This document shows, piece by piece, positions 25,050 to 37,070 of a stretch of 64,000 nucleotides of DNA. The notes under the pieces were generated by a model, which had not been told where the DNA came from, did no database searches, and saw only the letters and a list, made by a program, of their open reading frames with translations. The stretch comes from Siphonodentalium dalli (taxonomy: Eukaryota; Mollusca; Scaphopoda; Gadilida; Siphonodentaliidae). How positions within the stretch are numbered: the stretch's first letter is position 1; each line of letters opens with the position of its first letter. The stretch covers positions 69,345,675 to 69,409,674 of the forward strand of contig CP136065.1 of assembly GCA_032622095.1 (NCBI GenBank), written 5' to 3'. Both the position numbers and the translations under genes were made by a program.

Positions 25050-25300
25050 TGAAAATTGTAGGTTTCCGGATGATAACTTCAGTTTGTGTGATCATATCTG
25101 AACCAAATGTGGTATGTAAGTTTATCAGACCAAAATACAGGTCAAGTTCGAATATAGGTGTGCTCCGCTCATTTTTGCGAGAGTTATGGCCCTTTTTCGA
25201 CTTAGAATCGTGTTAATTTCTGGTTTCCGCATCATAATTTTAGTTTGTGTGATCAAATCTGAATCAAATTTGGTATGATAGTTTATTATCCACCATTTCA
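25050..25300 (+). repeat. Two-copy tandem repeat, about 160-bp unit
   Basis: GGTTTCCGGATGATAACTTC...TTTGTGTGATCATATCTGAA is repeated, with changes, about 160 bp later from 25224. Confidence 0.65.
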
Positions 25301-25309
25301 TGGGACACT

Positions 25310-26520
25310 GGTTGGATTGTTCTGAAATGTAGTATCGGATTTAGGGGACCTTGATATATTTTTCAGACAAGCTGATGCCCCAAAGAAGCCACTTTTTCTC
25401 ACATTTGCTGAAATAGTATCCAAAACATCAACATATCAAGAGCCATTAGACTGAATTAGATAAAATTATATCACTTGGGTCTGTTTAAGCTGGAAAATAC
25501 TCAAAATTTTTATAATTTTCTGCTATTATATCTGCATACTAGCCTTTTTGCTGAATCGTGAATGCCGGTTATATTGCCGTGTGAAATCCTAGTACCAGAT
25601 AACATTGGGTATGTACATGTATATAGCATACCACCTGAAAATGGCTTGAATATCACATACCAAAGCGGGGTGGGGGTGTGTGTGACACCCTCCTTGATCA
25701 TAGTCTGTATTCTACAGGGTATGTTAACTGTTTCGAGTTGGTGCAATTAATGTGATTGTTTAATCTCTACCATCTGAAATCTATTTATAGCATATTTTGC
25801 TATCTGATCAATATTGCTACTTAGTACTGATATAAAACAGGATAAAGATGGTGTGTCTCTTTCCCGAATGTTCTGTTTACATGTACGTTTGGGGGTTTAT
25901 GAGTCAAATAATATCAGACAACATGTCCTTCTAACACTAAGAAATAATATGTTCTTATGAACCAGGACAAAATATGACTATTTCTGGAGCATTACAGCAC
26001 ATTATTACAAATCTATATTTGTAAGCAGTAAGATAATGACAGGAAACATGTCCTCAGACTAAGAAATAATTTTTTGGTGTGTATTTCACACCACAGCTCA
26101 TGTGTATACTCACATTAGTTTATGTCATTCAAAGGGAGAAACCCATTTAGAAAGTTTAAATGAGACAAAACTACCTCACTGTAGATGTAGTTGCAAGGTA
26201 CAACATGTACATGTATTCTGGTAAATGACATTGGAACTAAAATAATGATTTTTGTGTCCACCGGTATGTCATGTACCGGTACTAGTATACATTGCAACTA
26301 CATGTACATGTAACTTGCCTAACATACCATATACATGTATGAAGAGGGACTTTGCAAGTGTTATTTAATCAAAATTTTAACCCAACTCTTGTTGTCAGTA
26401 AGTTTTAACCCATGCAGTTTAATGAGTTTATATATTTATATATTACATGTGTTTCTATACATGTATTTTATCTTTAGTTAGTTTGTTGTCCTTGAATAAA
26501 CTTGTATTGCTGCACAATCA
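25310..26520. other. Unassigned spacer in the 14-kb element
   Basis: AT-rich, with ACATGTAC runs near 26200-26330. I recognise no gene. Confidence 0.4.
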
Positions 26521-26624
26521 GTTTCCTTAATGTTCTATTATACTAAAACAACTCCATTGATAACAATACCCCTGCATCCCATCAAAATCTACTTCATTGC
26601 CATCCTCATCATTTCACTTTGGTA

Positions 26625-27419
26625 TCCCCACCCAGGTGTACCTTGGTGTTATTCACCCAGGTGTTCCTTAGTGTTTCCTACCCATGTGTACCTTGGTGTT
26701 TTCTTACCCAGGTGTACCTTGGTGTTTTCTTACCCAGGTGTACCTTGGTGTTTTCCTGCCCAGGTGTACCTTGGTGTTTCCTTACCTGGGTGTACCTTGG
26801 GGTTTTCTAACCCAGGTGCATCTCAATGGGAAATCCACCTGGGTAAGAAAACACCAAGGTACACCGGCGTAAAAAAAACACCAAGGTATACCTGGGTGGG
26901 GAACACCCAGGTAGGAAACACCAGGGTACACCTGGGTGAATAACACCAAGGTACACCTGGGTGGGAAACACCCAGGTAGGAAACACCAGGGTACACCTGG
27001 GTGAATAACACCAAGGTACACCTGGGTGGGAAACACCCAGGTAGGAAACACCAGGGTACACCTGGGTGAATAACACCAAGGTAACCTGGATGGGAAACAC
27101 CCAGGTAGGAAACACCAGGGTACACCTGGGTAAATAACACCATGGTACACCTGGGTGGGGAAACACCCAGGTAGGAAACACCAGGGTAGACCTGGGTGGG
27201 AAACACCCAGGTAGGGTACACCTGGGTGTGGTCACCTGGGTAATTACACCCAGGTTTACCCATACCAGGGTTTTTATCCAGTTTCAGGTGGGTAAATCAT
27301 GGTAAAACCCAGGTTTCGCGGGGTCTTGATGGTTGGTGGATGTCTTGGTAGATAGATTTTTACCTGGGTTTCGGCCCAAAAAACCTGGGTGGATTTACCC
27401 AGGTACATTTTTATATGGG
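26625..27419. repeat. Right-end array of the 14-kb element
   Basis: From 26625 to 26825, units of about 26 bp read ACCCAGGTGTACCTTGGTGT. After 26830 the array flips to the reverse orientation (ACACCAAGGTACACCTGGGT) with a 62-bp higher-order unit, then degenerates to the terminal repeat at 27392-27419. Long open frames on both strands (up to 146 codons) are by-products of the repeat. Confidence 0.9.
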
Positions 27420-27640
27420 TGTATTAGACGGTTCTCATAATAACACTTTACCTATATTTCTATCGATAACAATGTAACTGAATTTAAAATTAAGTTAAAA
27501 TTAATAATTACTTTGAAAAACGTTCCTTTTCGGTTTCGAAATTCGGCAGTGTAGAAACATACACTCCGAGGACAGCAGTTAATTACCAAGAATCGGATTT
27601 TGTACCAAGCCACATTCAAGTGAGTACACAGTGTGTTAAG
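27420..27640 (+). repeat. Segmental duplication copy 1, right part
   Basis: TCTATCGATAACAATGTAAC and TTTCGAAATTCGGCAGTGTA continue the duplication interrupted at 13408; they correspond to 33180-33390. Confidence 0.8.
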
Positions 27641-28300
27641 GGTCAGGCGCATGTTTTGTCAAAATTTCCTGGTATTTCAATGGATTTTCTCAAAATCTAT
27701 TAGGAATATCTTTGTGAAATTTTGTTCAAGCGATTATTGTTACACAATAATTAAGAACCATCGACCAATTGGATATTATAACCTCATTTACTTTACTTTT
27801 ATGGACATGAAAAATATCTAAAATGTCACTGTTTTCAGGTACCAAGAATTTCTGTAAAATAAACTTTTTGCAAAAGTGCAGTTCATATATCCATGATATC
27901 ATATTTCAAGATGATGAGAGGAGACTTAATTATTCTTTATTTGTGAAATTTAATTATTATTTTCATTAAGAAAGGCAACTACCCACAATTAGTGTTCTGT
28001 ATTTAAGGATGCTCATGCCATGCCTGTTGATCAATGACCAACTGGGCTGAGATGAGTTGTGGGACATTGGTTCATAACCAAGTTAAGGTTGACCACCATA
28101 TCTCTTAACACGGTGGCCTAATTCCTGTTGATTGATACCTGCCGGAGTGGATCACACATCATATAAAACATTTGTTTTAATTGGGCTGGAATATTTGTAA
28201 CTGCTTTATTCTGCATTATAATATATGGGGTATGGTGGTATGATGCCTTATATAAGCCGGTGTTAGTTTCGCGTCCCATTTGTTGATTTAAGTATATTTT
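27641..28300. other. Unassigned intergenic stretch
   Basis: I recognise no gene or repeat. Confidence 0.4.
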
Positions 28301-28311
28301 GTCGAGGTTTT

Positions 28312-28409
28312 GGATCATGTACAACTCGTCCCCAGCGGAATTTACAAGACTCGTCCAGTAAATTAGGTTTTGTAAATTCTTCTATAAACTGGGGACTCGT
28401 TGTAGATCC
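28312..28409. repeat. 98-bp palindrome
   Basis: GGATCATGTACAACTCGTCCCC pairs with GGGGACTCGTTGTAGATCC. The inner arms are CGGAATTTACAAGA / TTTTGTAAATTCTT. Confidence 0.75.
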
Positions 28410-28756
28410 TCTCTATATATACATGTAGCCCTCAACGATGAATTGCCTATAAAATTGCTAGGCACACTAAAAGTCAGACTTGTATGATGCAGTTAGGCTT
28501 GGTTTTAACTTAATGTATTGTAGCGAATTACTATAAGGGGATCGGGCAACACAGTATTTGCCGATCTCTTGGCTACAACGTTGTTTCTTCTTGAATGGAG
28601 AAGCACCGATTCTCACGACAGTAAATATATTATGATTTGCAATTTGTCGTACACTACCGTATAGCGTGTATTTTTCGAATGCGTTGAAAATAAACATACT
28701 GGAGGCATATTAACATACATGTATAACGCAAGTGCAGTCAGTGTCCTATCTACTGA

Positions 28757-28824
28757 TGGGGAATGTTCAGGTAATAAACCCAACAAAATGGTCGTTTGTT
28801 TTACTTAATATCTGAACATTTGCA
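28757..28824. repeat. Short palindromic repeat family P2, copy 1
   Basis: GGGAATGTTCAGGTAATAAA pairs with TTAATATCTGAACATTTGC, with a CAACAAA/TTTGTT-type core. Relatives are at 34501, 39419 and 59704. Confidence 0.6.
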
Positions 28825-28839
28825 ATTCACTGACAATTT

Positions 28840-30270
28840 AGTATAAAACGGTTAAGTCTCATGATTAGTCTATAGAATTAGCGCTATGCTTAAAATAATT
28901 ATAACGTGATGGGTGATATTATCACACGAGCTCTTAATGTGTTGAATAAATTTAGTTTCATTATCGCATCAATTATGTGTGCGCTATCCCATAATATATA
29001 AATGACGCACGGTCGTCTGTAGTCTGAATAAAGGTTACACTGGTGTAAATGTTATCCATAGGCCTCAGTGAAAACGTTATAGCGTATACTGTTTGCAATA
29101 TAAATCATAGGTCCAAAATTTTCTTTAAATATTAAAGATTGACATTCGCGGAAACCTTTTATGCAAATAAATCATATCCATCTAGCAGGGAATTCGCCTT
29201 TAAATGTTCTGTTTTCGTAACTAATGGCATATTTTAGACCACACCACAAAATTCAAACTTCATTACAAAGGGTAATTTTTTTGGCCAAGGCTATTTTTTT
29301 TACCTATGGGAATTCATAAGGGGATATGATTGTGTGATGTATTTGTTACGCAAAAAACGCACAAGGTTATTGACCAATCAGGTCACAGAATTTATTCTCT
29401 GCCGCATCCGCTAGATGTCACTCCGAACCATATTTACACCAGTGTAACCTAAAGCGATAGCGTGTTTTTTGGAATAATTGTAACTCCTTACATTTCTTCA
29501 GAATTACCACTCAATGGAATAAATGTATTTAAAAACAAAATCACTTCGGTTGTTTTGTATTTATTACACACAATTTAAACCCACCTCTTTAACACATTAT
29601 TGATCAAAAAGCATAATTTTCCACCACAAGTCAAGTTCAGCCCAATTTCCACACATTTTTTGTGTCTGGTGTTGCAAACTTGGATCAGCTATGGAATAAT
29701 ATACAAGATTCTTTCCATGAGAGAACTTCTGGTGATGTGAGGTCAATGAGTCCAGATCTGATCAGCTGAGCATCAAGCACATGGGTTTATCAGCACATGG
29801 AAAACTAAAATATGACATTTTCAGGTATGCAAGTGTAACCCAATATAATTGGATGTGGGTGTATATTGAATAAGTTGAACAAAGATATGCTCTCTTCAAA
29901 GTGCTGAAGCATTTTCTTACATGTATACAAGTTTTAGTGCTTTTAACATTCAAATGGCCACAACCAGTTATCACTCCGAACAATATTTTCACCAGTATAA
30001 CCATAACAATCGCAGACTGCTGTCAACTTAGACTATACACTATAAACGATAACAATACATAAAAGTTCAAAGACCGCCTTCTCGTTGATACCCCGCGGCC
30101 ACTAAGAACGCAAAACATTAAGATGGATCGATGAAGGTTTCAGTTCACATCAGCCGATTAATTTAAGTATATACGAACGCAGAACGCATTAGCATTCAGT
30201 ACAAAAAGGCAACTGGTGTTTGATGATAGGTTTTAATTTTTACTCTGAATTTATTATTTCTGAATTTATC
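28840..30270 (+). repeat. Orphan copy of the gene B upstream and promoter region
   Basis: 28840-29032 plus 30003-30270 match 36935-37070 plus 37991-38295, the DNA just upstream of gene B. Shared phrases include AGAATTAGCGCTATGCTTA, ATCCCATAATATAT, TTGATACCCCG and GCAGAACGCATTAGCATTCAGTAC. Similarity stops a few bases before the position of the gene B start codon. The copy keeps TATATA (30168-30173) and TCAGT (30196-30200) at 30-nt spacing but has no coding exon after it; it runs into duplication copy 2 instead. It is interrupted by the element at 29033-30002. Confidence 0.8.
29033..30002. mobile_element. Nonautonomous element with GGTTACACTGGTG termini
   Basis: It begins GGTTACACTGGTGTAAAT and ends TTCACCAGTATAACC. 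A second right end, ATATTTACACCAGTGTAACC, is at 29430-29449, so this may be a 417-bp unit fused to a second partial unit. Gene B's upstream DNA gives the uninterrupted site (CTGTATAACAAT near 38045). ATAA occurs at both borders. Confidence 0.65.
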
Positions 30271-30959
30271 TGTAGCTATAGATATGGGTAATGGTCAAAT
30301 GTGGCTTCTAAACCATCGCAACGAAACAGTTAAATGTTACATGTCATTTAACAATGTGCGGATTACAAGCTAACCGGTCTCGTATATTTGTGTTTGTGTT
30401 GATAGTATGTGGGTATATGTAAAAAGGTCATTTGTCTTTATGTTTATCTTGATATTTTGTGTGATTGCAATTTCGCATGAAAATTACATGCAAATGTAGG
30501 TACATGTATGTTAAATAATATAACGGATACATTCAGACTACAGTATTGCATGGTACATTGTTTGCGGTATCATGTCCAGCTTGCTAAACATTATTACGGG
30601 TGTACGGTTTCTCATTGAATTTTTTTGTAATATAAGTTTATAAAATCACACCCTATTAGTAAGGCTGAGAAGTAGTGGTTCCATGTTTTTTATCGAGAAA
30701 AACTTTTGATTTGAGATGTAAGCTTTAACATTTCACACCTAGGTCTGAGGAGTAGTAGTACTCAAGAGATATTGAATTGTTTTGTTATTAATTATTCCAA
30801 GCAATTGTAATATATATGATTTCAGACCTAACTGTGGCAATAGTATGAAAGATGTATTCAGGGTGCCCTGACTGCAGTACTTTAAATTGAACAACTTTGA
30901 AATTGTTGTGAATCCAGTTCCTGAGCCGAGAAGTGTCACAATATAGAATATAGATAATT

Positions 30960-31330
30960 GTAATTGTTTAGTCAAGGAAATTATTTCTATTGCTCCTTGG
31001 CAAACAATTAGAGTACTCTGGTCATATATATAAATAAATACATGAAATAAATAAAATAATATAAAAACAAATAAATCAATCAATAAATAAATCGCCAAAC
31101 AAGAAAACTTTAGTTGACAAAAACAACGACCGAGCCAACTAGTTGAGGTGAAACTGTGGTCAGAATTGGTTTAGTCTAAGAAATTATTTTTGTTGCTCCT
31201 TGTCGAACAATTTGAGTACTCTGAGCCTATATATAAATACACTAATTAATGGAAAAATAAAATATATAATTAAAATTAAACAATTTAGTTGACAAAAACA
31301 GTGAACTAGTTGAGATCAACATGTGGTTTT
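30960..31330 (+). repeat. Two-copy tandem repeat, about 200-bp unit
   Basis: GGAAATTATTTCTATTGCTCCTTG...AGAGTACTC and TTTAGTTGACAAAAACA recur about 200 bp later with substitutions. Confidence 0.65.
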
Positions 31331-32259
31331 TAACTTGCCAAATTAAAACAATTTTGCAGTTGTAACTTTAAGCTTGGAACCATGTATACATTCATGAGGC
31401 TTGTTATTGTAATTGTGTGTGGGCCCGCATTGTTTATGTGCATTAGAATACAATTATCTGGCTTGTGAACTAATGATGTATAAGCTTGGGTGCATTTTGG
31501 ACTTTAGGTACATGTATGCAAGTTGCCATCGGTCTAATGTGGACTTCTATCCGTTGCAGTATCCCTCCATTTATTTATATTACGAGGAAGGATGCAAGGA
31601 GGGAGCAGATAACTCATTGATATCCCACTGCATGCAGTTGTAATAAGTGGAGAATCGTCTCTCGATACAAATAACATACATGTAACATGGCGTACATCAC
31701 GAGGACATGACTTCGTTACCCGTGATTGTCGTTAGCCGTTTGAACGGGAACTTGTTCCGTGGTTTCATAGATTCATCCAGCCATGGTTCCCTGATTTTCA
31801 TGCTACATGTACATGTCAAAGTTTCCATATATTGAAACTTTGAATATCCACGAATTCCATAATATTGAAATGCTACTCCATAACTTTGACATGTATCACC
31901 AAAACCACGGAACCAGAACTGGTGGTTCCAACTTGGTCGCCAGTTAGTGACAGTTCGTATTATACCAATGGGCCAAACGTGTGTTTAAACACTCGGTGGA
32001 CGCTACATAGATGATAGACATAAGCTACACGTGCATGCTTAGTGGGTATAATACACGTAACTGAAAAGGTATTGTCCCAATAACAGTCGCTTGTTCAGCA
32101 AAGACGCGTATATATAGTTAGAACAACCAGAATACCATTCAGGAAAGATTGGTCGTTACCATGGTCAATTATGACAGCCACTATACTCGACTAATAATTT
32201 TAATTTATATAATGGGTAGCACCCGTGTAGTTATATTCACCATGTAGGTCTGCCTGTTC

Positions 32260-32650
32260 TCATGAAAGTAAGCTCATATTGAACCTATATTGCAAAAACT
32301 CGCATATCATCATTATCTGAATCTGGATTACGCAATATGAACCTAAACCTCGGTTTTTTAAAACAGTCCGATATGGGACTATTTCAATACGAAATAAGCA
32401 CATATTGGCATTATTTAATCTACAGTTTTTCATCGACAGGACTTACCAGATTCCTGCTCTTTATAATGTGTTTTCACTGCGGCTCGGACCATTCAACGAA
32501 GCAACGGATATAAGCTTACTATGAGCTTAATTCATAATCAAATCAATCCAATATGAACCTATGTAAATATTTAGGTCCAATATGAACCTATTTGCACGAG
32601 GATGTGATGGGTGGGTTAAAACTCGACGAGACTCACCAGCCAGGGTACAT
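32260..32650 (+). repeat. Dispersed noncoding repeat, copy 3
   Basis: Matches 12340-12730 and 4130-4450, including GACTTACCAGATTC and the AATATGAACCTA tail. Confidence 0.6.
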
Positions 32651-34500
32651 GTGGCCATTGCATGAGTCAGAAAATAAGCACAAAGCCTGTCCGTTCAATG
32701 CCATTTGACAATATACCATACTGTGTATATATGTCGTTCAAACGACAATCGAGGATCGAGCATACCGTGGCCGTTGAACCTCTATGAACTCGATCCTTTA
32801 TAAACTTAACCGACAAAAATCGTCGATTCACTTTCAGTGACTATAGTTATATCTACACATTTTATTGACAAACATGACAACATAAACGCCTCTTGACATC
32901 GGAGTCGATATCCAATAATCCATGAGTGTACTCCAAAGCAGAATACAACCCCGGTTCGTTCAAGACCTATACAAATTACAATGACATCAGAACTTCCGCA
33001 CCGAGTTGTAATTTTTGGCAGACTCAATTAGGTTTCAAATACAACTTGTGTATGTTGATGTTGAGTCTTGTAGAACTAACAAATACAAATATAACATTTC
33101 TTCCCGTTTTCGAACAGCCATTTCGTAGGAACGTGGCCTTGTGTTCGACTGTTACAACACTTGACCTACATGTAGGCTCTATTTCTATAGATAACACTGT
33201 GACTGAATATCTGGTCTAATTGCTGAGATAAAGACATTCATAAAATTAAATTAAAATTATTTATTACATTGAAGAACTCTCCTTTCTGGTTTTGAAATTC
33301 GGTAGTGTATAAAAATGCACACCGAGAACGGAAGTTTAATTACCAAGAATCGAATATTGGACCGAACTACATTCAAGTGTGCAATAATGTGTCGAGGGAG
33401 GAAAATGTGGAAAAAAATATCCGAACAAAAAAAGAAATTCATGCAACCATTGTTTTATGCTACTTTGCGCATTTGTTAAATTTCACTTTGCTTCCGGGTT
33501 TATGAAACTGAATTTTTCAATAAATACGAGAGATACGATGCCGTGATGTAGCGTGATTGGTTTGGGTGGGTCAGTAAACAATTCCACTTCTAATGATATA
33601 TACTATATATATTCTACTAACCGTTGATTGTGTTTTTGAAGCGCAAGTCGGTGTAAAAATCTCACTTTTTGACCCAGTTTAGCGGACACCATCTCGAACG
33701 AGTGCAATTTTACAGTCGGTTTGCGTCAGACCTGTGCTCATAACCGGAGTTTTTCTTAACCAATTTTACAGGGGATACATCAAATTGAAGAGTAATAACA
33801 TATCTTTCTAACTATATATGAGGCATTTATGTTACAAAAATTATTTTTGTGTATTTTAACCCGATTGTGGACTTTGTAAAAATAATAAAAAATTAGGCCG
33901 GGCCCAGTTGGATACCTTTCTATAGGATTAAGTACTATTGGGGGTGGGGGTCAATTTTTTTTCTGGGGACCTGTGGGTGTTACCACAGTGGTTGGTAGTC
34001 GTGGGTAGATTGGAGCTGCATACATTGTTTTGGACTTCCAAGTAATGTGTGCATATGTAGTTTGCTCGCGGCTGCCTGCTGCTGTGGGCGAAACATATTG
34101 CAAGGCACGCGTGTAATCTGTAAATTTTATGTATATATGTTAATGGATGTTGTCTAAATGTCATTAATTTATTTAAATAGACAATAAACTTGATTGATTG
34201 ATTGAACGATTTCCAACCACACCGTGATAAATAGTGTAATCTTTTATTTCTTGACGGCCGCAGTTAGAAGTTAGAAGTTTTCAATCTAAACATAATACCT
34301 GCCCATTATCAAATTTGTCGCACGTCGGGATAAAACTGAACACTTTCTTTATTGAGTGGATCCGCCCATTCAGTTATAAATCTATCAATTAGAACGGTCT
34401 TACATATATTGTTAATCTGGATGAGTGTGCAGGACATATTCGCAGACGACAGACAGAGGAACATGTAATACTCGTGCAGAAGGATTCCTAGCTTCTAGAG

Positions 34501-34558
34501 GGAAATGTTCATAAAATAAGTTTAATAAATGATTGATGAACTTATTGTCTAAACATGT
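34501..34558. repeat. Short palindromic repeat family P2, copy 2
   Basis: GGAAATGTTCATAAAATAAG pairs imperfectly with GAACTTATTGTCTAAACATG. Confidence 0.5.
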
Positions 34559-35109
34559 CATAACGAACGGGGTAACCAACAATGATGTGGATCATGTACA
34601 CATAATCACTGTGTATATCCGATAACCGGACGTGGAATCGGAAAAAGTGGAATATAACCCTCGGACTCTATACTTCTTCATTGGTGGGACGAATTTATCA
34701 CGATAAAAACAAAATGACAATCACCGACAAGTTGAGCCACTACTTATAATCTATGTATAAGAATGAAGTTCTGTGATGCCATTTCGATAGAAAATTTATG
34801 AGAATACGTGTAACACTTTGACCAAGAGTATTCTATATCCCACCAAATGTCCACAGTAGAGGGTTCCACATAACTTTAACACTGCTAGTAGAAGATATTT
34901 ACATAAATAATTTGAGCTAAATACAGTTGTCCCCACATCCGGTTATAACTAGCAATCTGATTAGCTACAACGCCACGTTTAAATCACCTGACGCCGGATC
35001 TTTAGGTCGGATACTGAATTATTCTTATTGCATGATGTGAATTAATCGGAGAACTTATGAAAAACACCCCTAATTAAGGAGACATGGCTATTTTTGTGGG
35101 GACAAAATC

Positions 35110-35250
35110 GTTATCTCCGGCAACATCGTGGGGTACATGGAGATTTAATACCTGGATGTCTCTTTTTGAATCCATCGGCTCCGACTCGGTGTTCAAAATC
35201 GACATCCATGAATTAAATCTCCATGCACCCCCGATGTTGCCGAAGATAAC
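35110..35250. repeat. 140-bp palindrome
   Basis: GTTATCTCCGGCAACATCG pairs with CGATGTTGCCGAAGATAAC, then CATGGAGATTTAAT pairs with ATTAAATCTCCATG. Confidence 0.82.
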
Positions 35251-37070
35251 TAATAATATCCAGGGTTCTGACAAGTAGGCTAACTTAGTCACACTCTGTT
35301 ATACGTATATACCTTGATAAGGTCCCGTATAAGATGCATGATTTGGTGACCTTAAACTGACAGCTCAACCAAAAGTGCATTTAATGCTAACTGAAATTGT
35401 TCTTGGGTCTGCTAAATGACTACAATAGCATTATATCGCACCGATTAAACGCCCCTCATAGGCATCATGATACTATTTGAATGGTCCAATATTGTATGCT
35501 GAAGCCAAGTCAAGTTATATCATGACCATATAATAATGCGTAATGTAAATACATATCTTTAGCCCTTTCATAATAATTTATGGGTCAAATTTGACAACTT
35601 ATTTTGATGTAGACGTCTGCAGTAAAAATGTTTTAGCTGAGAACAAAACTTGTTTTCCGGCTGATGGACCACCAGCCAGCCCGGCCTACATGTACCAGGC
35701 TGTAAACAATTGTTGAAAACCACCCCTGCTCTAGCACCGAAATCCGACCGCTCGAACCAAATCCTCGCTTTACCCGTTGCAAGTGTGACTTGCATTTGCA
35801 GAAGTCTGTCCTGGAAAAGTATAAGTAGAATTATTATTGTTTTTTGATTGTTTGAACATATTTTATTTGTAATATAATACATAATGGATTGGGGCACATC
35901 GTATTAGGCGAAGCTGGTTGCGCCTTGTATCTATTGTAGCTATTTAGAATGCGTGTATGTCTATGTACCCGCAATAGAAATCAGTGGGGCCATATGTGTT
36001 CAGAGATGTCTAATACGGTATCATGGTACGAGGATCACGGGGCGGTTAAAACTAGAACAAAGTTTCTCCATCTGAGTCACTGCCCTTCCAAGGTGGACAC
36101 ATCAACACAGGCGGACCCTAGTTCTAGAAACGGCTCTAAGTGGAGGCTTACTTAATACTGAACTCGCACCCGTCCATCAATAACCAATTAAATTTATGCT
36201 CAACATACAATCCAAGGTGGCATATCATTGACAAGCGACATGACGTATATAGCCAACGACATGGCATTCCTTTGTCTCTTCCTTAGTTTTCGTTCAATCA
36301 ATTCATGCACTTCTCATTCCTTCAAAAAGGCATTGAAGTAAATATATTAAGTATATACAAATATTTACATATTTACATGCAATCATCAACATGGCGAATA
36401 AAGTGCATATGGCCTACTTGCTATCAATTAAAGAAATAGTTGCACGTGTAAAAGGATAATTTCTGGCAATTTCCAATTGTATAATAACTTATGGAATTAT
36501 ATAAATCTCACTGCGCATGTAGTTAATAGGGACGTATATGCATTTTATAGGTTGTCTGTCGTTCACACCTTGGCACGCTATATAATACCTATATTATATC
36601 TCACGTTATTTTCTCGCATTCTGATTGGCTGCACACTGCTATACTATTTTACGATAGTACCCCAGTAGGATTCCTACATGCCTACTATTCTTTTTCTATT
36701 TATAGTAACAAACTCATTTCGCGCAATCGGTTGCCGCCTGAAGATACGGCCAATCTGAAACTATACCATGTACGATACTTGTTGCGATATCGGGTCATTA
36801 TATTTATTGGTGAATGATCTTACAAATGTCCGATCATAGCTATGCAGTGTATTTAATAGTTTGTCCGTTTAGTCGGCAAGCGACCAGTCCTAATTGTGTG
36901 ATGCCAGTGGACGTCATTTATAACTTCCTTAACGTTTTTAAAATTGTTAAGTTTCATGACTATTTCTATAGAATTAGCGCTATGCTTACAATAATTATAC
37001 CGTGATGGGTGAACCTATTACATGAGCTATTTAGGTGTTGAATCAATTTTGTTTAATTATCGCATCAATT

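Larger units (their letters stand above)
13409..27419. mobile_element. 14-kb insertion with tandem-repeat (foldback-type) inverted ends
   Basis: The outermost 28 bp are a perfect inverted repeat beginning CCCATATAAAAATGTACCTG (13409-13436 and 27392-27419). Inside each end lies an array built on ACCCAGGTA. The flanks (GGCTTTG before, TGTATTAGAC after) join to match an uninterrupted sequence in duplication copy 2 near 33137 (GGCCTTG-TGTTCGAC), so the 14,011 bp behave as one insertion. No clear target duplication and no transposase are seen. Known foldback (FB/TU-type) elements also have long inverted ends built from short tandem repeats. The interior is a mosaic of other repeats, listed separately. 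An alternative is secondary growth of a small foldback by nested insertions. Confidence 0.6.
30272..33390 (+). repeat. Segmental duplication copy 2
   Basis: The counterpart of 9362-13408 plus 27420-27640. It lacks the 14-kb insertion, the Pal-220 MITE and the 240-bp foldback of copy 1, and so supplies their empty sites. It has a tandem duplication of its own (30960-31330). No gene is recognised. Confidence 0.8.
33391..36930. other. Gene-free stretch
   Basis: It contains palindromes at 34501 and 35110. The frame on the minus strand at 35568-35897 (109 codons) and others of 60-80 codons show no recognisable domain. Nothing else is supported. Confidence 0.45.

Noticed and set aside
26530-27263. 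Five repetitive open frames (62-146 codons) on both strands
   Set aside because: They are translations of the ACCCAGGTGTACC array and occur in several frames at once.
35568-35897. 109-codon minus-strand frame
   Set aside because: No domain recognised; part of it looks repeat-like, and no promoter or splice signals support a gene.
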